Assembly: GCF_041154455.1 (NCBI RefSeq)
Contig: NZ_AP028664.1
Location: 1,551,001-1,615,000 of the forward strand
DNA length: 64,000 nucleotides
Direction of reading: 5' to 3'
Source of the DNA: Variovorax sp. V213
GTDB taxonomy: Bacteria; Pseudomonadota; Gammaproteobacteria; Burkholderiales; Burkholderiaceae_C
Shown here: piece after piece, positions 57,076 through 64,000 of the stretch
How positions within the stretch are numbered: position 1 is the stretch's first letter
How the letters are laid out: every line of letters begins with the position of its first letter
Notes under the pieces: model-generated
Database searches by the model: none
What the model was told of the DNA's origin: nothing
The model's input: the letters and a program-made list of their open reading frames with translations, nothing else
Translations under genes and position numbers: made by a program

Positions 57076-58911
57076 TCAGGGCAGCACGGTGATGCGGTTC
57101 GTCGCCGGCGGCGCCAGCGGGCTGTTCGCCTTGATGTAGGCCTCCAGTGCATCCACGTCCTGGTCGCCACCGAGCGTGTCGGTGCCCTGGTTGAAGACCG
57201 TGAAGTTGTCGCCGCCGGTGGCCAGAAAGCTGTTCATCGTCACGCGGTAGCTTGTGCCGTCGGCCATCGCGGTGCCGTTGAGCGCCATGTTGCTGATGCG
57301 CGAGCCGGCGGGCGCCGAGAGGCTGTAGCCGTAAGTCAGGCTGCGCGAGGGCAGCAGCACCCTGGGCGAAGCGATCGTGTTGGTGCCGCTGTTGAACTGT
57401 TGCTCGAGCACGGCCTTGATCTGCGCGCCGGTCATCGTCTTCACCACCAGGCTGTTGCCGAAGGGCTGCACGCTGAAGATCTGGCCATAGGTCACGCTGC
57501 CGTCGCCGGCCGGCACGAGGTCGGCGCGCACGCCGCCCGGATTCATGAACGCGATCTGCGCGCCGCCCTTGTTGCTGGCGCTGGTGGCGTCGAGCTGCGC
57601 GTCCGCGATCAGGTTGCCGAGCACGCTCTCGCGCGAAGCGGTCTGCGTGCGCGTGGCCGGACCCGAGAGCGTGCCCACCACCCGCTGCACCAGCGGGGCG
57701 GCAATCGAAAGGTACTGGCTGATGAGCGCGGCCACTTGCTGGTTCTTGCCGAACGCGGGGTACTGGTCGGTCAGCGCAATGGTGTTGGCGCCGCTGGTGT
57801 AGGCCTCGCCCTGGACGATCACGTTGTCGGCCGACTTGGCCGTGACCTTGCGCGTGCGCGTGTCGATCGTCAGGTTGATGTCGGTCAGCAGGGTGCCGTA
57901 CTGGCCGGCGCTCGTCAGCAAGAAGGGCTTGGCCGGATTCGTCTTGCCGTAGTCGCAGATGTACGAGCGGTGCGTGTGGCCCGAGATCACCACGTCGACC
58001 GACGCGTCGAGCTTGTCGAGGATCGGCAGAATGTCGCCACTCAGTCCGGCGCAGCTCTTGTCGTTGTAGCCCACCGTGGTCGTGCCGCCTTCGTGGACCA
58101 CCACGACGATGGCGTCGGCACCCTGGGCCTTCAGCTGCGGAATCAATGCGTTGGCCGTGTCGGCTTCGTCCTTGAAGCTCAGGCCCGCCACACCGGCCGG
58201 CGTCACGATGCTGGGCGTGCCCTTGAGGGTCATGCCGATGAACGCCACCTTCACCGTGGCCCCGTCCTTCGTGAAGGTCTTCATGCCCGTGGCGGGAAAC
58301 AGCGTGGTGCCGTCGGTCTTCACGGTGTTGGCCGCGAGGAAGCCGAAGTTGGCGCCCGGGAAAGCCTTGTTCACCCGGCAGGGCTCCAGCGGCGTGTTCT
58401 TGGCGCAGCCGCCGTTCTTCATGCGCAGCAGTTCGGTCTGGCCCTTGTCGAACTCGTGGTTGCCGACCGCGTTGAAGTCGATCTTCATCTCGTTCACGGC
58501 TTCGATGGTCGGCTCGTCGAGGAACAGCGCCGACACCAGCGGCGAGGCACCGATCATGTCGCCGGCGGACACCACGGCGTTGTTCTCGTTCCTGGCCTTG
58601 AGTGACGCGATGGCCGAAGCAAGGTAGGCCGCGCCGCCGGCGGGCACCGCGACCGTGCCGCCGTTTTTGGCCGGCGCGCTGATGGACAGCTTGGGCGGCT
58701 CGAGGTTGCCATGCAGGTCGTTGAAGGCAATGAGCTTCACGTCCATGCTGCCAGGTGTGGCGGGCGGCGGCGGGGCCGGCGGCGCGGGGGCCGGTGCGGG
58801 CGACGGGATGAACGGAATGAAGCCGTTCGAATTACCGCTTCCGCCGCAAGCGGACAACGCGGCCAGGACAACCCCCGCCAGCGCGAGACGTGGTTTCAAC
58901 GATATGTGCAT
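57076..58911 (-). CDS. 5'-nucleotidase/2',3'-cyclic phosphodiesterase-type lipoprotein
   Basis: A 611-residue protein. The signal ends in a lipobox (LAALSACGG), followed by a Pro/Ala-rich linker. The metallophosphatase domain has NDLHGNLEP, SAGDMIGASPL, GNHEFDKG and SGHTHRSY, the two-metal site; the C-terminal nucleotide-binding domain starts near NLIADAQLDATS and includes MNPGGVRADLVP and NSFLATGGDNFTVF. It probably hydrolyses nucleotides in the periplasm or at the cell surface for phosphate and nucleoside uptake. The ATG at 58911 is preceded by GAGGAG. Confidence 0.93.
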   Translation of the reverse strand: MHISLKPRLALAGVVLAALSACGGSGNSNGFIPFIPSPAPAPAPPAPPPPATPGSMDVKLIAFNDLHGNLEPPKLSISAPAKNGGTVAVPAGGAAYLASAIASLKARNENNAVVSAGDMIGASPLVSALFLDEPTIEAVNEMKIDFNAVGNHEFDKGQTELLRMKNGGCAKNTPLEPCRVNKAFPGANFGFLAANTVKTDGTTLFPATGMKTFTKDGATVKVAFIGMTLKGTPSIVTPAGVAGLSFKDEADTANALIPQLKAQGADAIVVVVHEGGTTTVGYNDKSCAGLSGDILPILDKLDASVDVVISGHTHRSYICDYGKTNPAKPFLLTSAGQYGTLLTDINLTIDTRTRKVTAKSADNVIVQGEAYTSGANTIALTDQYPAFGKNQQVAALISQYLSIAAPLVQRVVGTLSGPATRTQTASRESVLGNLIADAQLDATSASNKGGAQIAFMNPGGVRADLVPAGDGSVTYGQIFSVQPFGNSLVVKTMTGAQIKAVLEQQFNSGTNTIASPRVLLPSRSLTYGYSLSAPAGSRISNMALNGTAMADGTSYRVTMNSFLATGGDNFTVFNQGTDTLGGDQDVDALEAYIKANSPLAPPATNRITVLP

Positions 58912-58995
58912 GAGCCTCTCCTCTTTATGGATGCAGCGCATGCTGAAGATGGCAGATGACGTCGCCGTGACCGCCGCTTCTTTGCGGCCGAACTC

Positions 58996-59454
58996 TCAGG
59001 GCAGGGGAACCAGGCGAATGGCCACGCCGGGGCCGAAGGCGCGTTGCAGCAGCTCGCTGGCCTGCGCACTGCGCGCGTCGCCGGGTGACTGCACGGCGAG
59101 CCATCCGCCGGTGGTTCGGCGCTGCAGATGCCAGCCCTCTTGCCCCAGTCGGATGAGGCTGGCAAGTGCCGCAGCGTCCGCCACGGGCAGCGCCTCGGGT
59201 GCGATGTCCAGCCAGTCCACCACCTGGTCGGCCTCGCCGCCGAGCCGTGCGGTCGCGCCTTCCACCAATGCGTGTTGCGTGGCTGTGTCCCTCACGGCGC
59301 CTTGTAGGATGATGCCGTTGCCATGCCAGCGGATTTCGAGCACGGCTCCGTCTGCCGGCGGGGCAGGCCGCGCGGCTGCGAATGCCCATGCGATGCCTGC
59401 TGCTATCGCCAGGACAAGCATCAGCAGGGCGATGATCCGGGGTCTGTTCTTCAT
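58996..59454 (-). CDS. Small membrane-anchored protein of unknown function
   Basis: A 152-residue protein starting MKNRPRIIALLMLVLAIAAG. One N-terminal helix (about residues 6-28) probably anchors it to the inner membrane with the rest in the periplasm. The segment EIRWHGNGIILQGAVRDTATQHALVEGATARLG resembles half a BON-like or OmpA-associated fold (strand, 'GxV', helix), but the similarity is weak. It lies between the nucleotidase and the CrtC/AttH-like gene in the same direction, 94 bases from the latter. No function is assigned. Confidence 0.6.
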   Translation of the reverse strand: MKNRPRIIALLMLVLAIAAGIAWAFAAARPAPPADGAVLEIRWHGNGIILQGAVRDTATQHALVEGATARLGGEADQVVDWLDIAPEALPVADAAALASLIRLGQEGWHLQRRTTGGWLAVQSPGDARSAQASELLQRAFGPGVAIRLVPLP

Positions 59455-59548
59455 TCGAGCCTTGGTGCACGGCCATCGTGCAATGTCGAAAGCCGAGTTC
59501 AGAGGCTCGGCATGACGGCGTGATGACAGGCGGAGGCTTCGCAGGATC

Positions 59549-60628
59549 TCAGAGCCGCAGCGGTGCGGCGTAGCCGGTCATTTCCAGGTAACCGCGGCCG
59601 ACACGGCGCCCCTGCGCATCGAGCAGGTCGCTCACGCCTTCCCAGTAGACCCCGCCGGCAGAGCCGCGGCTGTCGAGCTCCTGGTCGTCGAGCAGGGCGC
59701 GCACCTCGAAGCTGCCCGATGGGGTCTGCACGCGCCACTGCGTCGGGTACCTCGCCTGCGTGCGCGGACTGGTCCACGCGCTCGCACCGTCGAAGCGCAC
59801 CTCGTCGCTGCCGAAGATGCGCAGCGCACCGTCGCGTGTGCGAAACGAACCGCCCGCCCACAATGCGCCACCATCGCGACGCCGCAAACGGAAGGCGGTG
59901 AGGGCGCTGCCGTCGTCCAGGTTCATGCCGATCCAGTCCCAGCCCACGGCATCGGGATGCATCAGCGCCTCGCTCCATTCGTGGTCGAGCCAGGCGGTGC
60001 CATCGACGTCGAAGGCCTGGCCTTTCTTGAGCGTCAGCCTGCCCTGGGTCTTGAGCTGGGGTTCGCTGTAGTAGTAGCTCGCCTGCGTCTCTTCCGGGCC
60101 CTTGCGCGAAAGTCCGGCCTTGCCCTGCAGCAGCAAGGGTTGCGTGGGGGCGAAGCGCAGGTCGATCGAAAACTCGCCGGCGGGAATGTGCGCCGAATAG
60201 CTGCCGTCCGCCCCGCGCACCAGCGACCAGTCGCGCAGGCGCAGGTCGGTATCGGTTTCGCTGGCCGACGCAATGCCGAAGCCCGCGCGTGCAATGCGCT
60301 GGTCGTGCAGCAGCACGCGGCCATCGAGGTCGGTGACGGCCGCGTGCGCGAACACGAGATGCTTGGCCGCGAAGGCCGAGCGCAGGCCTTGCGCCGCATC
60401 GACGCGCGAGCGGAAGAACGTCACCTGGAAGCCGAACTCGCGTCCCGCCGGCGTCTTCGCGTGGCCCGTGATGTACCACCACTCGGTTTGCAGTTCGGGG
60501 TGGCTGCCGAAGTCGCGCGGGAACTGCAGCGCGCGCGCGGGCAATGCCCAACTTGCTGGCACTGCGGCGGCCAGCGCCGTGAGCAGCAGGCTGCGGCGGG
60601 AGAGGCTGAGGAAGGCAGGCGGCGACAT
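59549..60628 (-). CDS. Lipocalin-like CrtC/AttH family protein, exported
   Basis: A 359-residue protein starting MSPPAFLSLSRRSLLLTALA. The SRRSLLL pattern looks like a Tat signal. The body has the AttH/CrtC (hydroxyneurosporene hydratase-like) signatures FPRDFGSHPELQTEWWYITG, FGFQVTFFRSR, FAHAAVTDLDG and TAWLDHEWSE...GWDWIGMNLDDG. In other bacteria these are encoded next to an FtsX-type ABC permease (attEFGH order), as here. The biochemical role is not known; carotenoid hydration is unlikely without a carotenoid cluster. The start overlaps the preceding stop by one base. Confidence 0.87.
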   Translation of the reverse strand: MSPPAFLSLSRRSLLLTALAAAVPASWALPARALQFPRDFGSHPELQTEWWYITGHAKTPAGREFGFQVTFFRSRVDAAQGLRSAFAAKHLVFAHAAVTDLDGRVLLHDQRIARAGFGIASASETDTDLRLRDWSLVRGADGSYSAHIPAGEFSIDLRFAPTQPLLLQGKAGLSRKGPEETQASYYYSEPQLKTQGRLTLKKGQAFDVDGTAWLDHEWSEALMHPDAVGWDWIGMNLDDGSALTAFRLRRRDGGALWAGGSFRTRDGALRIFGSDEVRFDGASAWTSPRTQARYPTQWRVQTPSGSFEVRALLDDQELDSRGSAGGVYWEGVSDLLDAQGRRVGRGYLEMTGYAAPLRL

Positions 60629-61701
60629 CACTCCACAACCAGCGCGTCGATGCGCTGCTGCGACGGTCCGATGTCGCCGAATGCGTTTTGCACCCAGGCC
60701 GCATCGTGATAGCTCGGCAGGTAGCGCTCGCCCGCGTCGCACAGCAGCGAAAGAATGGAGCCCTGCCGGCCGGCCGCGCGCATCTCGCGTGCAATGGCCA
60801 GCATGCCGACGAAGTTGGTGCCCGTCGAAGGGCCGACCTTGCGTCCCAGCAGCGCCGAGAGCGCATGCATCGCCGCCACCGAATCGAGATTGGGCACTTC
60901 GATCATGCGGTCGACCAGCGTGCGGATGAAGCTCGGCTCCACGCGCGGCCGGCCGATGCCTTCGATGCGCGAGCCTGCCGCCGTCAGCGTCGCGTCGCCC
61001 GTGCGGTGGTAGGCCGAGAACACCGAGCCCTCGGGGTCGGCCACGCACACCTGCGTGTCATGGCAGCGAAAGCGCACATAGCGCCCGATCGTGGCACTGG
61101 TGCCGCCGGTGCCCGCGCCCACCACGATCCACGCCGGCACCGGATGCCGCTCGCGCGCCATCTGCTGGAACATGCTTTCTGCGATGTTGTTGTTGCCCCG
61201 CCAGTCGGTGGCGCGCTCGGCATACGTGAACTGGTCCATGTAGTGGCCGCCCGTCTGCTCGGCGAGCGCGCGGGCCTCTTCGTAGACCTGCGCCGCGTGG
61301 TCGACGAAATGGCAGCGCGCGCCGTAGAAGGCGATCTGCGCCACCTTCTCGGGCGAGGTGCTGCGCGGCATCACGGCGATGAAGGGCAGACCCAAAAGTC
61401 GCGCGAAATAGGCTTCGCTGACCGCCGTCGAGCCGCTCGAGGCCTCGACGATGGTGGTGCCTTCGCGCACCCATCCGTTGCACAGCGCATAGAGAAAGAG
61501 CGATCGCGCGAGGCGGTGCTTGAGGCTGCCTGTGGGGTGGGTCGACTCGTCTTTGAGGTACAGGTCGATGCCTTGGGCGGCGAGTGTTGGCAGCGGCAGG
61601 GGGATGAGGTGCGTGTCGGCGCTGCGGTGGTAGTCGGCTTCGATGCGGCGTATGGCGCTGCCTAGCCAACTGCCGCAGGGAGAAGAGGGTGTTTGCTGCA
61701 T
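60628..61701 (-). CDS. PLP-dependent cysteine synthase-like enzyme
   Basis: A 357-residue fold-type II PLP enzyme. The PLP lysine is in THPTGSLKHRLA, the asparagine/substrate loop in VEASSGSTAVSEA, and a phosphate-binding glycine loop in VVGAGTGGTSATIGR. It resembles cysteine synthase/cystathionine beta-synthase-family proteins, with a C-terminal LSLLCDAGERYLPSY. Typical CysK/CysM have TSGNTG at the substrate loop where this has SSGSTA, so the substrate may differ. It is coupled to the downstream lipocalin-like gene by a TGATG overlap. Confidence 0.85.
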   Translation of the reverse strand: MQQTPSSPCGSWLGSAIRRIEADYHRSADTHLIPLPLPTLAAQGIDLYLKDESTHPTGSLKHRLARSLFLYALCNGWVREGTTIVEASSGSTAVSEAYFARLLGLPFIAVMPRSTSPEKVAQIAFYGARCHFVDHAAQVYEEARALAEQTGGHYMDQFTYAERATDWRGNNNIAESMFQQMARERHPVPAWIVVGAGTGGTSATIGRYVRFRCHDTQVCVADPEGSVFSAYHRTGDATLTAAGSRIEGIGRPRVEPSFIRTLVDRMIEVPNLDSVAAMHALSALLGRKVGPSTGTNFVGMLAIAREMRAAGRQGSILSLLCDAGERYLPSYHDAAWVQNAFGDIGPSQQRIDALVVE

Positions 61702-61749
61702 ATCGACAGCAGTCTACAAGTCATGGGTTGGTGTGGGTCTTGTTTGTTT

Positions 61750-61779
61750 CCCGAGGCCGGGGCGAGACCCGGCCTCGGG
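61750..61779. terminator. Strong GC-rich intergenic hairpin after the permease gene
   Basis: CCCGAGGCCGGG (61750-61761) and CCCGGCCTCGGG (61768-61779) form a perfect 12-bp stem around GCGAGA. It lies 11 bases after the permease stop (minus strand) and 49 bases before the cysteine-synthase-like start. On the minus strand the T-rich run precedes rather than follows it, so it may be an mRNA-stabilising or processing element rather than a classical terminator. Confidence 0.5.
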
Positions 61780-61789
61780 AAGAAAAAAA

Positions 61790-64000
61790 CTACCAATCCT
61801 CCTTAACAGCAAGAACAACATCCTTCCCAGCAGCGGCACGCCCAGCCATCCACGCAGTCCCCGTCCCCGCAGCGACAACAGCAGCACAAAGCACCAGCAA
61901 CCGACCCCAAGGCACCAGCAGGTCCATCGTCCAGTGAAAGCTCTGCGGATTGACGACCTTCACCAGCACCATAGACACCGCGAGCCCGAGCAGGAGCCCC
62001 GCCACGGCACCGATCGCCGTCCATGCGGCGCCTTCGCCCGCCACCACGGCCAGCACCTGCCGCCGCGTAAAGCCCAGATGCGCGAGCAGCCCGAACTCCT
62101 TGCGCCGCGCCAGCACCTGAGCGCTGAAGCTCGCCGCAATACCGAACAGGCCGATGGCAATGGCCACCGCCTGCAGCCAATAGGTCACTGCAAAGCTGCG
62201 GTCGAAGATGCGCAGCGAAGTCGCGCGAATCTGCCCGACGGAGGAGATCTCGATGTTCGATTCGGATTCGCCGCCCACGCCAGCGCGACGTGCCGCAAGC
62301 TCGCGAACCGCGGCTCGGACCGCGCCTTCGGATGCGCCTGGCGCAAGCCACAGCGACACATCGCTCACATTGCGCTCGCCGGTCAGGCGCTCGAAATCGC
62401 GCGCGTCCATGGTGATGGCGCCGAACTGCCGCGCATAGTCGCGCCACACGCCCGCCACGAAGAAAGCCGCCGGACCGGCCCCCGTGGCGCCCAATGCCGA
62501 CGACAGCGGCGCGAACAGGGCGCCCGGCTTGGCGCCGTACAGCTCGACCATCGGTTCGCTCACGTAGATGCCGATCTGTCCCGCCGGCACCGGCAGCGCG
62601 GGCCCCACGAGCGGCAGCGCCCGCACTGCGCCGCCGTCCAGACTGCGCGAGATCAGCGTGACCGCGGGCTGTGCGGGGTCGAGTTGCAGCGACCGGGTGC
62701 GCAGCGTGCCGGTGCGTTCCACGCCGGGCAGTTGCGCCAGCGCCTGCACGAAGGCCGGCGGGAAGGTGGCCGTGTCGCTGCTGCTCTGCGTGCCCGAATT
62801 GCCGGAACGGCCGCTCGACGTGGCGCGAAGATAAAGGTCGGCCGGCAGCACCACGTCGAGCCAGCGCGTCACCGAATCGCGGAAGCTGGCGACCATGACC
62901 GTGAGCGCCACCGCGAGGCTCAGGCTTGCGACCACGCCGCTGACCGCCACGGCGGCGGTGCCGCGCATGCGCCTTGCGCGCTCGATGGCGAGCATCGGCA
63001 ACACGCGCTGCGCAAACGCAGGCGCCATGCGGTCGTAGAGCAGCGCGATCAGCCAGGGCAGCGCTGCGATGCCGCCCACCAGCAGGCAGCCCACCGAAAG
63101 ATAAGCAGCCACCGGGATGCCGCCGATGGCCGGCATGTTGGCCAGTGCCGCGCTCGCGGCAATGAGGCCGAGCGCCAGCCAGTGGCTCTTGCTTTGGACC
63201 GGTGCGGCGCCCAGGCCCTTGAGGGTCTGCGCCTCGGGCAGCGCCTGTGCCGCGCGCGCGGGCCACCAGCCGCCCACCAGCGCCGCGAGCACGCCGAGCC
63301 CGCCGTACAGCACAGCCGAGCCGGTGCTCCAGTGCAGTGCGGGAGCCACGCCCTCGAAGTAACCGCCGCCCAGGTCGCCGCCGAGCACGCGCAGCGCGAA
63401 GGCCGCGAGTGCCGTGCCCAGCGCCAGGCCGGCGCCGCTTCCTATCAGGCCCAGCACCAGCGATTCGACCAGCACCAGGCGCAGCCGCTCGCGCGGTGTC
63501 AGGCCCAGCACGCCGAGCAGCGCGAACTGTTGCGCGCGCTTGGCCACGCTGAGCGCCAGCACCGAGAACACCAGGAAAGCGCCGGTAAAGAGCGCCACCA
63601 GCGCCAGCACCGTCAGGTTGACGCGGTAGGCACGAGAGAGATTGCTCACGCGCTCGGCCGCGTCGCCCGGCTCGGCAAACTGCAAGCCGGCGGGCCAACC
63701 CGGCGAATGCCGCAGCGACGCGATGAACGCCGCCTGGTCGGTGCCCGGTGCCAGCCTCAGGTCGACACGGCTGATCTGGCCGATCTTGTCGAACAAATCT
63801 TGCGCGGCGGCGATGTCCATCACCGCAAGCGCGGCGCCGCTGGCGGCGACATGGCCTGCGACCTGGAGCCGCTGCCAGGCGCTGCCGCTGCGCAGCTGAA
63901 CTGTCTCCGCGCGGCCTTCCACCGCTTCGGCCGGCAGGCCAAGCACGTTGCGCGCCGCGGCATTGAGAAACACATGGCCTGGCGCCAGCATCGCGAAGCG
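61790..64000 (-). CDS. FtsX-like ABC transporter permease, 5' end outside window
   Basis: At least 736 residues are visible and the frame is open at the right edge, so the start is missing. There are two FtsX/MacB permease units. One has helices near LALVALFTGAFLVFSVLALS and LRLVLVESLVLGLIGSGAGL; the other, near the C terminus, has LQAVAIAIGLFGIAASFSAQ and EFGLLAHLGFTRRQVLAVVAGE. Large periplasmic domains lie between. Such permeases with an AttH-like partner and a separate ATPase form the AttEFGH type of exporter or lipoprotein-handling system. The ATPase gene should lie beyond 64000. It ends VLAVKEDW. Confidence 0.88.
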   Translation of the reverse strand, partial: RFAMLAPGHVFLNAAARNVLGLPAEAVEGRAETVQLRSGSAWQRLQVAGHVAASGAALAVMDIAAAQDLFDKIGQISRVDLRLAPGTDQAAFIASLRHSPGWPAGLQFAEPGDAAERVSNLSRAYRVNLTVLALVALFTGAFLVFSVLALSVAKRAQQFALLGVLGLTPRERLRLVLVESLVLGLIGSGAGLALGTALAAFALRVLGGDLGGGYFEGVAPALHWSTGSAVLYGGLGVLAALVGGWWPARAAQALPEAQTLKGLGAAPVQSKSHWLALGLIAASAALANMPAIGGIPVAAYLSVGCLLVGGIAALPWLIALLYDRMAPAFAQRVLPMLAIERARRMRGTAAVAVSGVVASLSLAVALTVMVASFRDSVTRWLDVVLPADLYLRATSSGRSGNSGTQSSSDTATFPPAFVQALAQLPGVERTGTLRTRSLQLDPAQPAVTLISRSLDGGAVRALPLVGPALPVPAGQIGIYVSEPMVELYGAKPGALFAPLSSALGATGAGPAAFFVAGVWRDYARQFGAITMDARDFERLTGERNVSDVSLWLAPGASEGAVRAAVRELAARRAGVGGESESNIEISSVGQIRATSLRIFDRSFAVTYWLQAVAIAIGLFGIAASFSAQVLARRKEFGLLAHLGFTRRQVLAVVAGEGAAWTAIGAVAGLLLGLAVSMVLVKVVNPQSFHWTMDLLVPWGRLLVLCAAVVAAGTGTAWMAGRAAAGKDVVLAVKEDW

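Noticed and set aside
1..64000. Mobile elements, prophage, CRISPR or anti-phage systems
   Set aside because: No transposase, integrase, direct-repeat array or defence-gene motif was found; only short interspersed repeats are present.

Overview
This looks like a chromosomal segment of a high-GC betaproteobacterium of the family Comamonadaceae, most likely Variovorax. The basis is the codon bias, the order rpsO-pnp-quinone oxidoreductase-tpiA-secG-tRNA-Leu-nuoA..N, the DUF2818 gene after nuoN, and short GC-rich interspersed repeats of a kind seen in this family. No phage, IS element, CRISPR array or rRNA was seen. Species assignment is inference.

Region 1 (1-17.4 kb) is a nitrate-assimilation island. 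On the minus strand lie nirB, a small exported PilJ-type protein, nirD, the assimilatory nitrate reductase nasA, ybiB and cobA, the last making the siroheme precursor needed by nitrite reductase. Further on are a NarK/NasA-type transporter and an nrtABD-type ABC nitrate transporter. Three regulators are interleaved: a PP2C phosphatase-Ser/Thr kinase fusion, an ANTAR protein fused to a PilJ/NarX-like sensor, and a NIT-ANTAR antiterminator (NasR). Both transporter transcription units have good sigma-54 promoter motifs. Just downstream of each predicted start is an RNA hairpin with an AACGNN hexaloop, which fits ANTAR recognition, and the nrtA leader also has a strong terminator hairpin. As read here, nirB carries a single-base frameshift just before its siroheme/4Fe-4S region.

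Region 2 (17.4-27.9 kb) is mostly housekeeping: tsaD, an alpha/beta hydrolase, hsp20, a Liv-type binding protein, an aminotransferase, rpsO, pnp (with a long leader stem-loop), a quinone oxidoreductase, tpiA, secG and tRNA-Leu(GAG).

Region 3 (27.9-43.9 kb) is the complete 14-gene nuo operon for respiratory complex I, followed by a DUF2818 membrane protein, a NUDIX hydrolase and a DUF1178 protein.

Region 4 (43.9-52 kb) holds an MsbA-like ABC exporter and, divergently, a MarR-controlled tripartite efflux operon (MarR regulator, outer-membrane factor, EmrA, EmrB). Its promoter overlaps a palindromic operator and appears to give a leaderless mRNA. An AGE-family sugar epimerase follows.

Region 5 (52-57 kb) is a Liv-type (HAAT) ABC uptake operon: livG, livF, binding protein, livH, livM. 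It ends in a bidirectional terminator.

Region 6 (57-64 kb, minus strand) has a lipoprotein 5'-nucleotidase, a small anchored protein of unknown function, a CrtC/AttH-like lipocalin-fold protein, a PLP-dependent cysteine-synthase-like enzyme, and an FtsX-type permease that runs off the right edge.
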